A DNA stretch of 64,000 nt from Gordionus sp. m RMFG-2023 (taxonomy: Eukaryota > Nematomorpha > Gordioida > Chordodea > Parachordodidae): NCBI RefSeq assembly GCF_954871325.1, contig NC_088777.1, positions 32,031,366-32,095,365 on the forward strand, in the 5' to 3' direction. A program made the translations under genes and the position numbers. The notes beneath the pieces are model-generated. The model had not been told where the DNA came from and did no database searches. It worked only from the letters and a program-made list of their open reading frames with translations. Position 1 is the stretch's first letter, and every line of letters starts with the position of its first letter. Of this stretch, positions 36,555 to 48,800 are shown one piece after another.

Positions 36555-37490
36555 GAAAATGAATTATGTTTATTCGAATCTTCCTCATCTTTTTTCGCCA
36601 ATTTTAAGCAAGGTTCACAATTAATATAATCAGGCATTATTGTGCTTTTCTTATTTTCATTCTTCAAAATAAGATTTCCAAAGTACCTCTAGACATAACT
36701 TGATTTTATGATTAGTAGAGAGAGTTGTTATTTCATAATTGTATATAGGGTGGTTTAAAAGGTGCAAATCCATAAAAATAATTAATATAAATTGTTTTTG
36801 GAAATAAAATATGATGTATGAATGAATGTAAATGATATTACACTAGTCTATTATATATAGCAATAGAATACAATTCATATTTTAATTTTATTAATGTTAG
36901 TATTCAAATTAAAATACTAATGATCTCAATCGGCGGCTTTTCCGGCGTGAATAAAAATACAGGCGGCGCACACGTCTAATCATATAATATAATCATAATA
37001 ATAAAATCTTGAACAAAGGAGTTCGTATCGTATCTAGATCTGTGCGCCGCCGGCAATTTTATTTACGCCTGAACAGCCGCTGATTAAGATCATTGGCGCC
37101 GGCGCAGCATGTAAAATTTATAGAATGCTGTTTAATTATATTTATATAATTATTATTATTATTTGTTAATTTTATTATTGCTATATATAATAGAATAGTG
37201 TATATCATTTACATATATTCATACATCGCATTTCATTTTCACAAACAATACATATAAATTATTTTTATGGACTTGCACGTTATAAAAAACCCTATATACA
37301 ATTATGAAATAACAACTCTCTCTACTAATCATAAATCAAGTTATGTCTGGAAGTAATTTGGAAATCTTATTTTGAAGAATGAGAATAAGACACAATAATG
37401 AATGCCTGACTATATTTATTGTGAACCTTGATTAAAATTGGGAAAAAAAGATGAGAAAAATTATGATAAACATAATCCATTTTATTGATA
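36555..37490. repeat. Large inverted repeat at the junction of two hAT copies
   Basis: Left arm about 36555-36925, right arm about 37080-37490. ATAACAACTCTCTCTACTAA and its inverse, and GGTGCAAATCCATAAAAATA (36758) against the inverse of the sequence ending near 37286, show the symmetry. The central 150 bp holds GCGCCGCCGG-type motifs. On the left arm the minus strand encodes MPDYINCEPCLKLAKKDEED, and the right arm encodes its decayed twin on the plus strand. Two copies of one element therefore lie 5' end to 5' end. Confidence 0.7.
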
Positions 37491-37549
37491 TTCTCATTAA
37501 AAAAATTAGAGTAATTATTTCAGCCCTCAGATATTGAGTAGCTGATTTG

Positions 37550-40150
37550 GAATATGAAATTGAGAATGAGCATCGTAAATATCTGCAGTCAATTTATGAG
37601 ACAGATAATATCTTGGATATTGATGATTCTGTCTGATCCGTACCTTGATTACCATTTTGATATGTCTGATGAATCAGATAATAGAAATGGCATAGCATCA
37701 AACAATCTAATTAATACAAAATTTTTTAAATTAAACTGCCCTACCCGTTGGCACAGCATATTAATAATTCTATAAAGTGTTCGCAGTGTAAACAAAATTC
37801 CTATAAATAATGTTCTTAATAAAATAGGAAAACAATCTTTAAAACTCTATAATAATGAATGAGATATGATTGATGAGCTTTACGCAGTATTAAATCCATT
37901 CGTAGAGTTGGTGGAATTTCTTTCCTCCCAAAAGGGATCGACAATTAACTTAGGGTTATTACTTCGCAATGAAATTGAAACCCATTTACAAAGCTATAGA
38001 TCTAATTGCTCAGTTATCATTTGCTTAAAAGAAAATATGAAAAAAATCTTGACTATAGGTTTCCCATTACTGAACACCAAGTTATTTTATTAATAAAATT
38101 ATATTTTAAACATTAAATATTAGCGACTCTACTTGATCCCAGATTTCGAAATCTTAAAATTGTTTCAAAATATTTAAATTCGAATTCTACATCATTGCAA
38201 TTTTTAATTAAACATTTAAAACTTTTAGAGCATGATAGATGTTGTGATAATTGGAATCATAGGCGTAGCCAGGGGGGGGGGAGACAAGGGAAATCCCCCC
38301 CTTCAGAAATTTATCACTTTTTGTGAATATCATTATAAGCTAATAAAAAATATCCCCCTTAGTCCTCCCCCCACTCCCTGACCCCAAAAAATGTATGCAT
38401 ATAAATTAAACAATAATTTGAAAGAAAGAATGTAAAAGTTAATATTTTTTTATAAAAATATTCATCATAATTTTACATTTTTGGGAAAAAAGCATTTATA
38501 TATAAAAAAAAGTGAACCAAAAATGCTTTTTAAGGAATAAAATATAAGATAAGTCTTAAGACAAAAGTGAAATTATTATAATTATTAATAATAGATCCAT
38601 AAAATTCTTAAATAATATAATATATCAAATATAATTATATAAAGTGAGTAATTTTAATTTATTTATCTTAATAAAAGTAAAATATAATTATAAAACTATT
38701 GATAAAATTAAATCATAAATTAAATAATTAAAGGAAAATACAAACAGTGGATTATTATATATCGTAGATTTACAGTATATCTAATATTATGAATTATCAT
38801 ATGACAATCAATTAATTTGTACCAATATAGCGAATTATATATTTTACAGAATATAAAATATTGATAAGGGCATCAGAAAATATCTTTTAAAGACATTGTG
38901 AGATAAATAATATGAGGATAAATTTTTAATATTTTATTTAAAATAAATAGATGGCGTTAAATAATTGAATGCATATGTTGCTATATTTATTATCAAGAGC
39001 ATTGATTAGTAAAATTTGTTAAAATATTAACTGTAATATATTCTCTAACTATCAAGTATGTCTGTAAAAGTTGAATATTACCTAGTATTTTGTAACTAAT
39101 TCTATATAATAGAGGAATATCAACTATATGACTACTTACTTTTTCTAAATAAATTTCTTATACTTGTTTGGAAATTATTACCATGCTTTTATATTAATGT
39201 ATATACAAGTAATTTATATTTTATATAAACTAATAATAATATATTTCATATTTGTTCCAGGCTTATTTTTTTTATTAAAATTAACCTCCTATCTTGTAAA
39301 AATATTTTATGACTATATATAGAATAATTTAACCTGGCCGAAGGCCCGCCCAAATAGAGGTCTGGGGGCGAAGCCCCCAGTAATTTTTTAACACTCTCCC
39401 CCTTAGGAAAATCATGGCTACGACTATAATTGGAGTGATATTATTTTGTTTGCATTTAATTAAATAGTTTTGTTTATATAAATACGATTACTTACGGAAA
39501 TTTTTTTTTATATATAAAGTTGAATATCTAGAGTTCATGTAAAATTTGAATATGTGACGAGATTATATAATGTAAATTTTAGTAATATAAATATAGCGAT
39601 AAAAAATTGTAATATTATGAAGAAAATTTTTTTATAATTTTTAGTTTGACTTTGACTTTGATTTTATATTTTTAGTTTGACTTTGATTTTATATTTTAGA
39701 ATTTTATATTTTTACGTTTTAGTTTAATAAATCAAATGGTCATCTTCAATTAGTGTTCATATTAAATATTAAAAGTCTAATAACAGAAATGCACAGAGTG
39801 AGATTCAAGTTGAAGATAATTGGCAAACATCCAGTTCTTATATAACTAAAATAGCTCGTAAACATTCCCTTCCAAGCACTATTATAACAACATTAGTAAT
39901 CTAAAATAAGAAAGTAATATTTTACTCAGCCAACATACAGAAGAGGATGCACATTAATATTTTAGAAGAAAAAGCAACTGAAACTTCCTAGGCTTGCTAA
40001 TTTAGCTAAGAAGGTTCTTTGTGTACCTGCAGCCAGGGCACCCAGCGAAAAATTTTTTTCCATTGCTGGATTAATACTCAATGCAAGAAGGATTTTTTCA
40101 TTATGTCACGAATCCTGATAAAATATGATTTATTCATGACAATTTTAATT
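37550..40150 (+). pseudogene. hAT transposase remnant, split by another hAT element
   Basis: Plus-strand pieces in order: NCPTRWHSILIIL (37736-37775), IDELYAVLNPFVELVEFLSS (37866-38093), ATLLDPRFRNLKIVSKYL (38125-38180), then after the 38258-39428 insertion the C-terminal block KKVLCVPAARAPSEKFFSIA (40005-40070) and FIHDNFNF. Several stops and frame changes are present. The matching element end is probably near 40500-40700. Confidence 0.7.
38258..39428. mobile_element. hAT element, non-autonomous (CAGTGGCGTAGCC family)
   Basis: An element of 1171 bp inserted in the transposase remnant above. The duplication is ATTGGAAT (38250-38257) against ATTGGAGT (39429-39436), 7 of 8 matching. The left end CATAGGCGTAGCC plus G-run and the right end GGCTACGACTATA are diverged inverses. 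The interior is AT-rich with no coding frame and is related to 32540-33240. Confidence 0.85.
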
Positions 40151-40499
40151 TTGATAAATCTGAATTCTAATTTATTATATTTCATACTTTATATTTTACT
40201 TGCATTCCAAATTTATATTTTAATTTGTTATAATAAAAATTAATAGATTATTACTAATATGTGTTGTTTATGTGACTCTGATCTGAGTAAAAAAAATACA
40301 TAAATTAAATTGGAGTGAGAGAGAAAATAATTTAAAAATACATAAATTTAAATTGGGGTGAGAGAGGAAATAATTTAAAAAATGAATTAAACTATGTTAA
40401 ATGTGTTAGAAAAGTGGGCCCAAATAAATTATAAAAAAATGTAATACTTTGAAAAATACATTTATTTATAAATTAAATTCATTAAAAAAATGTTTTTAG

Positions 40500-40720
40500 T
40501 AAATATCACGCCGCCGCCGCTACCGACAATTTAGTAGGCAGCGACAAAACTGGCGCGCCGCCTAAAGCCGATTAAAAATTAAAAAATAAAGCCGCCGTCT
40601 ATAGAGACATCGGCGCACATGTTTAATTATACCATACACTGGAGAGACATCCCACAATTAAGTGGGCACTCTACCGCTCTATAGAGAGCGTCTTCAGTGC
40701 AGGGGATTTGCATCCATATA
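40500..40720. mobile_element. GC-rich terminal region with GCCGCC repeats
   Basis: GCCGCC and GGCGCGCC motifs at 40510-40610 resemble those in the centre of the 36555-37490 inverted repeat, so this is likely the 3' end region of that family. A sequence CAGTGCAGGGGATTTGCATC near 40697 may be the actual terminus. Confidence 0.5.
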
Positions 40721-40726
40721 TTTGGC

Positions 40727-40900
40727 AGTAATTTACCTTACTTTCAGGGTCCGTTTAATTTAAGAGGACTGACGGTACCTCTTGTGGATAAGCTAGGATC
40801 TACTAATTGACAGTATTTTATCCTGCTGGAAGGGCCAGTTTAATTTAAGAGACTGACGGTACCTCTTGTGCATAAGCTAGCATCCACTAATTGATAGTAG
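40727..40900. repeat. Tandem dimer of about 85 bp
   Basis: Two direct copies share GTTTAATTTAAGAG, GACTGACGGTACCTCTTGTG, ATAAGCTAG and CTACTAATTGA. No function is apparent. Confidence 0.8.
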
Positions 40901-40919
40901 TATACACTACTATCAGGGT

Positions 40920-41710
40920 AAAAAATAAGAAATTTTTATATAGTATTAATGTATTATTATAGATATGTATTTATAAAAAAGGGATATGTGATTATGGTAA
41001 AGGTAATAGAAATATAAGGTGTAAGGAATTAATAAGTTGAATATCTTAGAATGAGATTGGGTAGTTATATATTAGAAAAAAAGGGAGAGAGTGTGATTGT
41101 TTAAATAGTTGTAGAATAATAATTATCATTGTTTAATTAATTAGTTTATTTATTTATATATTAATATTAGTTATAATTTATTTAAGAAATAGTATTTATT
41201 AGAAGAAGCAGATAATTTGGTATTTTAGAAAAAAAGAAAAAGAAAAAAACAGATGATTTAATTTAAGGTTGGGAAGTATAATGTAAATTTTTATATTATT
41301 AATAATAAAATTGTTTTTTGTAAGAAGAAAAAAAGCAGACGAGTAAGGAGGAGAAAAAAAGTAAATTATTATAATATTAATTAAGAGATTATTTATAGAG
41401 GTTTAGTTATTTTTTATGAAATAGTTGTAAATTGGTAATTAGATAGGGAGAAAAGGATGTTCTTTATAAATTGATTGATAAGTATACTTGTTTGAGGAAA
41501 AGGTATTTTGATATTTGAAGGTGTTAACGATAATAAATTTATAATGTTACTTGATATTAATTATTGGTTGTAGTCTATGAAATTATATATACATTATGAT
41601 TATTAATTTGATGAGAATTAGAGAGTTAATAATATAAGCGATATGTAGATAAATAATGGTGAAGAATCGGTTGTAAGGTTAATAGGAAATCTATAAATTA
41701 AGATATGATT
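40920..41710. other. Cytosine-depleted, strand-asymmetric tract
   Basis: In 40981-41700 I count about 15 C in 720 bases on the plus strand, while G runs at roughly 10-17 per 60. No coding frame or repeat end is recognised in it. Weaker tracts of the same kind are at 34190-34620 and 18640-18900. Confidence 0.75.
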
Positions 41711-42731
41711 AAATGAAAAAAATCGGCCTGGTTCTTGAGATGGAAGTAATATTATATCGTAAATAATGATATATGTCCCATGTATATCTGTTCCGCATTT
41801 GAAATGTATATGAAAGGATAACAGAGATTTTTAATGATTCATGTTCTTGTCGTTTCACAAAAAAAGCCACTTTTGAATTCTAAAATAAGATATGCATTTA
41901 ATTCTTTCAATAGAAAGAAAAAAGGCTTTCAAATTAAAATGTATTATATAGAAAAAAATCTATAAAACACATTAACTTTATTTCTTGCTTTCACTAGAAT
42001 CCGAACAAAGGAGTTCCATCTCTTTACATTATCCATAATTATTAATTGATTGACATTTGTTTTATATTCGACATGCAAAACTTTTATAATTGTCATATGA
42101 CATTGTATAAAATTATAAAATCTTCAAATTTACATTTAAACATTTTGATTGACATTGGATATTATATAAGGTTAAATTTACATATAATGTAAAAATACAC
42201 AACTACAACAGCAACAAGCAAAGATACCCTATTATTTTAAGTACTGCTTATAAACACATATGGCAACAATCATTTACCATGATGTTGTTTTGGAAAAAGG
42301 AATAAAGAGATTTACAAGGAAAAAAATTTTAAAGGTAACGAATACGAAGGGTGGGGTGTGTTTTGGGTGATTTTTTAAATCTTTTAGTGATATTAACGAA
42401 AAGCGGCAAGATTTTAAAGGGAAGGGGGAAGTGTTCCTTTATAAATCCCTCCCTTCCCCGCCTCTTGTTTACTCTGTGTAATTATAAATTTGTTAAAATT
42501 TCTTTTTTTGAAAGGTGGACGCAGCTTAACTCTAGCCAGATTAGCTAATTCATTTTTTATTTGGTATTCATAGAAACAAAATTTTGAATTCCATTACTAC
42601 CAAACATAATTATAAGACAAAAACATTATATTCAAAAATTTAAAAATGTCAAAATATCCATAATTAATTTCATTTTTAGACATTCTGAGTAATTAGCATT
42701 TACTAATAGTCAGCTGATTTTCAAGTTTTAA

Positions 42732-42808
42732 ATGAGTACATTGCTTGAATATGAATCTCAATTATTTTTAGATTGTTACCACGATGATGGTCTATTAATT
42801 TTAGCCAA
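42732..42808 (+). CDS. ERCC4: ERCC4 exon 1 (start codon)
   Basis: MSTLLEYESQLFLDCYHDDG matches the family N-terminus (human APLLEYERQLVLELLDTDG). The donor GTATGC in phase 2 is followed by a 43-nt intron ending TTATAG. Confidence 0.9.
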
Positions 42809-45800
42809 GTATGCCTATACTCGTATTTTCTTTTTTATATATTATTTATAGGGGTTTGGGAATTAATAGAATATTTTTGAACTTTCTAAAGCTTTACCTT
42901 GACCATGAAAATTTAGTTATCATTTTGAATAGTTCCCATTTGGATGTTGAATACTTTATAGACAAACTTAAAGAAGATGGTGAGATGTTTTTGCCTAAAA
43001 TAATTAATAATGAAACATCTTCTCAAAAGAGGTTTAATATGTTCACTTAATAAATCCTGTTTCTATAATTTCTTAAAGAAGTGCCATATATCTTGAAGGT
43101 GGTGTGCTTTTTGTGTCCACCAGAATTTTTATTGTTGATATGCTCACTGAAATAATATTAATACCATCTATTACTGGAATACTAGTTTACAATGCTCATA
43201 AAATTGCTGGAAAATGTCAAGAAGTATTTGCTCTAAAGATTTTTCGAGAAACAAACAAAATAGGGTTTATAAAGGCATTTTCTGATGTGCCACAAGCTTT
43301 TAACAAGGGATTTTTAAGTCTAGAAAATGTAATGAAGAGATTGTTTTTAAGACATTTACATCTATGGCCAAGATTTCATTCTTCAATAATATTGTTTTTA
43401 GAAAATCATAAACCAAATGTTATAGAAATACAAATTAAACCTACAAAATTGATGAATGAAATTCAGATTTCAATTATTGAACTTATTCAACTATGTATAA
43501 AGGTTAATAACTTTTCTTTGGGTGATATGAATTGTAAGGAAATGACTAAAATGCATGCCCTCAAAAACTAAGCACCCCTACTATTAAAGAAGCTCAATTT
43601 AAATTATATTAATAGATAATCGTATTTAGCTCTATAAGATGAGTTAAAAAAAATTTTTTAATTAAAAAAACAATGGTAACATAGTAAAATTATAAAAATA
43701 TTATTTTTTTACATGACTAAACTATGCACCCCCCTATCAAATAAGCTTAATTTATAAAAAATAAATGCAGAATCATATATAGCTTATTAAAAAGAAGCAA
43801 AAAATGTTAATATTATATTTTAAAACTTTTTATAATCTAGTGGGCATTTGAAAAAAAAACACTTTTTTTTTGACAAGAAGCTTAATTCTTAAAAAATAAA
43901 AGCATAATCATATTAAGCTTATTAAAAGGAATCAAAAAATGTTAATATTAAGTATAAATGATTAATAAATTATTGCGATTTTGAAAAAACACTTAACTTC
44001 TTCCTTTTTTTTGACTAAACTACTTGCCCCTACTTGCCCTCGGTAAATATACATTATTTTTAAAAAATGAATAAGAATCATGTTTAGCTTTTAACAGAGA
44101 CCTGCAGAGGTACCATTTGCACGGCCGGGCCCGATTTTAAATTTTTTAGGCCCGGCCCAGATATTTTTAAAAAAAATTTTTTACGGCCCGGCCCGGATTT
44201 AAAAATTTAAGGCCCAGCCCGGCCCGGATATTTTTTAAAAAAATTTTTTACGGCCTGGCCCGGATTTAAAAATTTAAAGCCCAGCCCAGCCCGGATATTT
44301 TTTTAAAAAAAAATTTCAGGCCCGGCTCGGAATTTTTTAAAATTATACCTGGTATATACAAAAATTCACCTATGAGGTATTTTACCATATTTTTCAGCGA
44401 GTATTATCGCTTATTATTTAAAAAATACATGTAAAAAGCTAATATTTTGAGAATATTATATTGAATTTATAAAAATTATAAAACTGTTATTTATAATATT
44501 TTGAGCATATATTATATTTTATATTGCATTTATAAAAATAAAACTAATATTCATAAAAATGGTAATAATATTTGTCATATACTATATTTTATATTACATT
44601 TAAAAAAAATAAAACTAATATTTAATTTATAAAAATGGAAAATATTTTGAGAATATAATATACTGTATTTAATTTACTATTTAATTTATAAAATAAAAAT
44701 AAATCGCTATTTAAAAAAATGCATGTATAATAAATAGTATTTTGAAAATATAATCTAATTGCACAATATTAATATAATTTATTTTATAATATAAATTTTT
44801 AACAAAAGAAGATAATTGTATTATATAATATTGTAAAAAAAAATAATGAAAAATGTTGGATTAAAAACTTTCATGACTCAAGGTAAATATAATAAATTCA
44901 ATAAATATTTGACAGTTTGCAAAGTAAAAAACCAGCATGATTGATGAAACCCTATACTCAAGAAAGATATTAAAAATTCACAAATTATCATGAAGAAAGA
45001 GAAGCATATCTACCTTTTCAGGTTGAAGATTACTTCTTCTTTCTTCAAGAATTCTCCCAGTAGTGGAAAAATTCCGCTCACAGCTTGCACTTGAAGCAGG
45101 AATTGCCAATACCCGTTTTGCCAATTTTGCTAAAATTGGAAATTCGCTTTGATGAGCCGCCCACCACTCTAACAAATTATTCACCTTAAATGTTTCATCT
45201 ATTTTTTTATTTTTTTATTTATGTAATTATAATATTCATCATCGGGTATTGACATATTACCAGAATTACCATCGCCCCATTTGTCATAAAACGATTCAGT
45301 TTGTTTAACAACAGTCGTAATTTGACTGGTCGATGGTATTTCATTTACTTCCTGAGCCTCTTGTAATTTAATATAATCTTTTATATAGTTTTCCGTCATT
45401 TTGCGATCTGTCCCTGACTACATACGTAATTGCTTGAATTTGGGACAGAGAAAAAGAGAAATAAAATGATACTTGTGTAAAACAAATTTTTCAATTAAAA
45501 AATGCTTTATATTAAGTAAAATCAATTTTATTTTTCCTTTTCGCTTTGAAAGGTATTACAAACTTTAAGAAGTGATATTCCTTTATTTGATTGTTTTGGT
45601 AAAATATATTCTAAAAATTTAGATATGAATTATAAATATATTAATAATACTTGAATATTGGGGCTTATTTATGATATTCCTTTATTTGATTGTTTTGCTA
45701 AAATATGTTGTAAAAATTTAGATATGAATTATAAAAAAATATATTAATACTTTGAATAAATTTGCAGGAAATTAATAATTAGATCGATCTGTGGGTTGTT

Positions 45801-48800
45801 AGGTAGTGTTAACCATCACCCAATATTATATTAATCATAACTATAATATAATATAATCTTATAACCATTAACTCATAATGTAAAAATTTTTATAAAAAAT
45901 ATTAAGGCCCGGCCCGGCCTGGGTTTAACAATCTTAGGCCCGGCCCGGATATATTTAAAAAAAAATTTTTTAGGCCCGGCCCGGATATGTTTAAAAAAAA
46001 TTTTTTAGGCTCGGCCCGGCCCGGGTATATTTAAAATACGGCCCGGCCCTGCAGGTCTCTGGCTTTTAATAAGATTCAGAAAATGGTAAAAAAATTTTTT
46101 GACTAAACTACGCACTATAAAAGCATAATCATATTAAGCTCATTAAAAGGAATCAAAAAATGTTAATAATAAGTTTATAAATTTTTATAACTTATTGCAA
46201 TTTTGAAAAAATTCTTTTTATGACTAAACTACGCGCCCTCGGTAAATATACATTATTTTTAAAAATGAATGCATAATCATGTTTAGCTTTTCAAGGAGAT
46301 TCAGAAAATGGTATTTTTTTTTTTTAATTTTAATTATCAAAAAAATTTTTATTTTTTGACTACAATACTTATTTATGCAGAAACATGTTTAAAATATCAA
46401 CTAGATCAAGTCATTTTAATTAATTTTTCCCAATCATTCTATACCTCTATCCAAACCCTCGAAATATATGTATTAAATTTTTTTAAAAGAGAATCCCAAC
46501 TTAATTCAAGCTAATTATTCAATTTGCATACATGTTGCAAAGGTTAGGAGACATCTATTAAGGAAATCTCAAGGCTTAGGAAATATTTATTTTTATATAA
46601 TTTGCAAAAAATAATAGCCTAATATATTTTATTTGTAGAATATATTTTTTCTATATTCAAATGTATTCAGGCCAAGCTGGTTACGGTATTTGAAAAAATT
46701 GGGGCATGTCAGGGCTTGAAAAATTTAGCCCGATACAGATGAGTAGTTTATAGAGTTTAATTAAACTTGTATAATGAGAAATATCCTTGAAAAGCTAAAC
46801 AAGATTCTGTATTCATTTTTTTTAAAAATAATGTATTTTTAAAAAATAAAAAAAACATTTTTTTAACTCATTTTATAAAGCTAAATACGATTCTTTATTA
46901 ATATAATTTAAATTGAGCTTCTTTAATATGGGCGCGTATTTTAGTCATTCCCGAAGTATAATGTTTTAGGAAATAAATTTTTCTTTTAGATATTTTTTAA
47001 TTAATTACCACATCATATTATGTTAGGGTAATATAACATGCCTCTTTAATAAAACACAATAATTATAAGGTATATAGTTTATTAAATAAGTTTAATTAAT
47101 AAATTTTATTGATAATAATCAGAGACCTGTAGGCCTTGCCTTGAGCCTTACCCAGATATCCAATCCATAAAATTATATGATATTGGAAATCGGGACTTGA
47201 ATGAAAATCCATCATTAATTTATTTATGTCTCAATTTTCAATTTTCCCCTATAATTTTTTTAGAAATTACAGCCCAAATTATTAAAAATTATATCAGACT
47301 TGTCCAAATAATTTTTTTTGGATCTAGGCATGAAAATAATAATTTTTTTAATCTAGTCTCGACTAAAATTTAAACCAAAGATCATTAAAAATAAAATATA
47401 TAACTTTTATTGGAATGAGAATCAAATCAATCTTTTTCAATGCTGCAGAGGGATATCCAGAATTTTATTCTGGAGACCATCTAAAAATGGCTATAGGTTC
47501 TTACCCCAGATCCCCCTGTGCTGGTTGGCATTGTGTTTGGTAAATAATAGTCATTATGAGGACCTATCTTTTCCACTATAAATTATTTCCAGACTTTTAT
47601 CACATAAACATAATATATTGTGCCATCTATAAATGGAAATATTTCAAAAATATTTATTCTTTTAATTTTACAAAGGTTGTTTTAGCATATCAAAATAACA
47701 AATGGTAATGCAAATTATATTACTTAGATTAAAGATATATTTTTAGAATCTCATATAAAACATATAAATGATATCAATAAAAGACTATGATTTTTTGGGG
47801 AAATAAATAAATCAGGGAATTAATTATTTTTATTACCAAAATATTAATGTCCTGGGAAGTATTTATAAAATTTTGAGCAGTAAATTTAGCAAAATGGGCA
47901 GTATTTTTATTATCAAAAAATCAAGGTTTTTGGTTCAATATATATAAAAAAAAATGTTCAATTAATTTAAAATCCAGACAGTGTTAATTAAAAGTTTATC
48001 ATCTTTTTTAATTTTTTATCTAATATAGGTTTGATGTAGGTGCAAATGCTGCATGTCAGAGGTGGTGATTTATAAAAATGTCTATGGGAGCTCAATTTTT
48101 TTTAAAGATATGTTCATAACTTGTAAAAAAAACCTAATTAAATTTTAATTAATTGTAAATAAAATAATATTAAAAGGAACGCGTTCACGTTCACTCTGAA
48201 TTTAAAAATTTTTTTAAATTTAATAATTAAAATTGAACGCATAAAAAACAAACGCTTGCGTTCACGTTTAAAGTTCGTCAAAAATACAATCATTTATTTT
48301 TTTAAAATTACTTAGTTCAGCGTGATCATTTTAAACGCGTTCGTTTACAACATTGTTTATCAAATTACTTATATCATTATTAATAGGGGTGTACCGATAC
48401 CACTTTTTGGAGGCCGATCCGATATTTTATTGATATCGGCCGATTACCGATCCGATATTTTTTTCACCCCTACCCCACCCCCCTTGTCTACGCCACTGGT
48501 ACTTTGTCATTTTTGATGAGTTTTATTATTTAAAAAAAATGATATTCCTCCAATAAATGAGTTGAAAGTTTTCAAAAAGTACAAAAATAGTTTGACACTA
48601 GGAACGATTGACTCTAGAGACAAATATGTTGTGCATTTAGTTTTAGTTTTTTATAGACATAAATCAAGGTGTATGATTTATAAAATTTTATCCTGTCTCA
48701 TTATTAAAAAATGTCAAATAACTCACTTCATCACTGAGGTGAAGATATTTAACTTTTTTTATCAATTAAATTCCTTGAAATAAAACATTTACTACTATTT

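Larger units (their letters stand above)
43550..46330. repeat. Satellite-like tandem repeat in ERCC4 intron 3
   Basis: Repeated units of roughly 150-180 bp with GACTAAACTACGCnCCC, AATAAGCTTAATT, GCATAATCATATTAAGCTTA and TCAAAAAATGTTAATATTA, visible at 43720, 43880, 44020, 46100 and 46230. The hAT element 44095-46061 is inserted in the array. An inverse copy of the first unit lies at about 46780-46950, with ends related to GGAATGACTAAAATACGCGC, so the whole may be a larger inverted-repeat element. Confidence 0.65.

Noticed and set aside
36900-37110. CpG-rich centre as a promoter or CpG island
   Set aside because: The CGCC motifs are the subterminal repeats of the mirrored hAT copies and recur at 40500-40610.
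43535-43571. Continuation of ERCC4 exon 3 to the GTAAGG donor or to the stop
   Set aside because: The better-looking donor gives a stop codon on joining exon 4, and the residues beyond GTGATATG have no XPF similarity.
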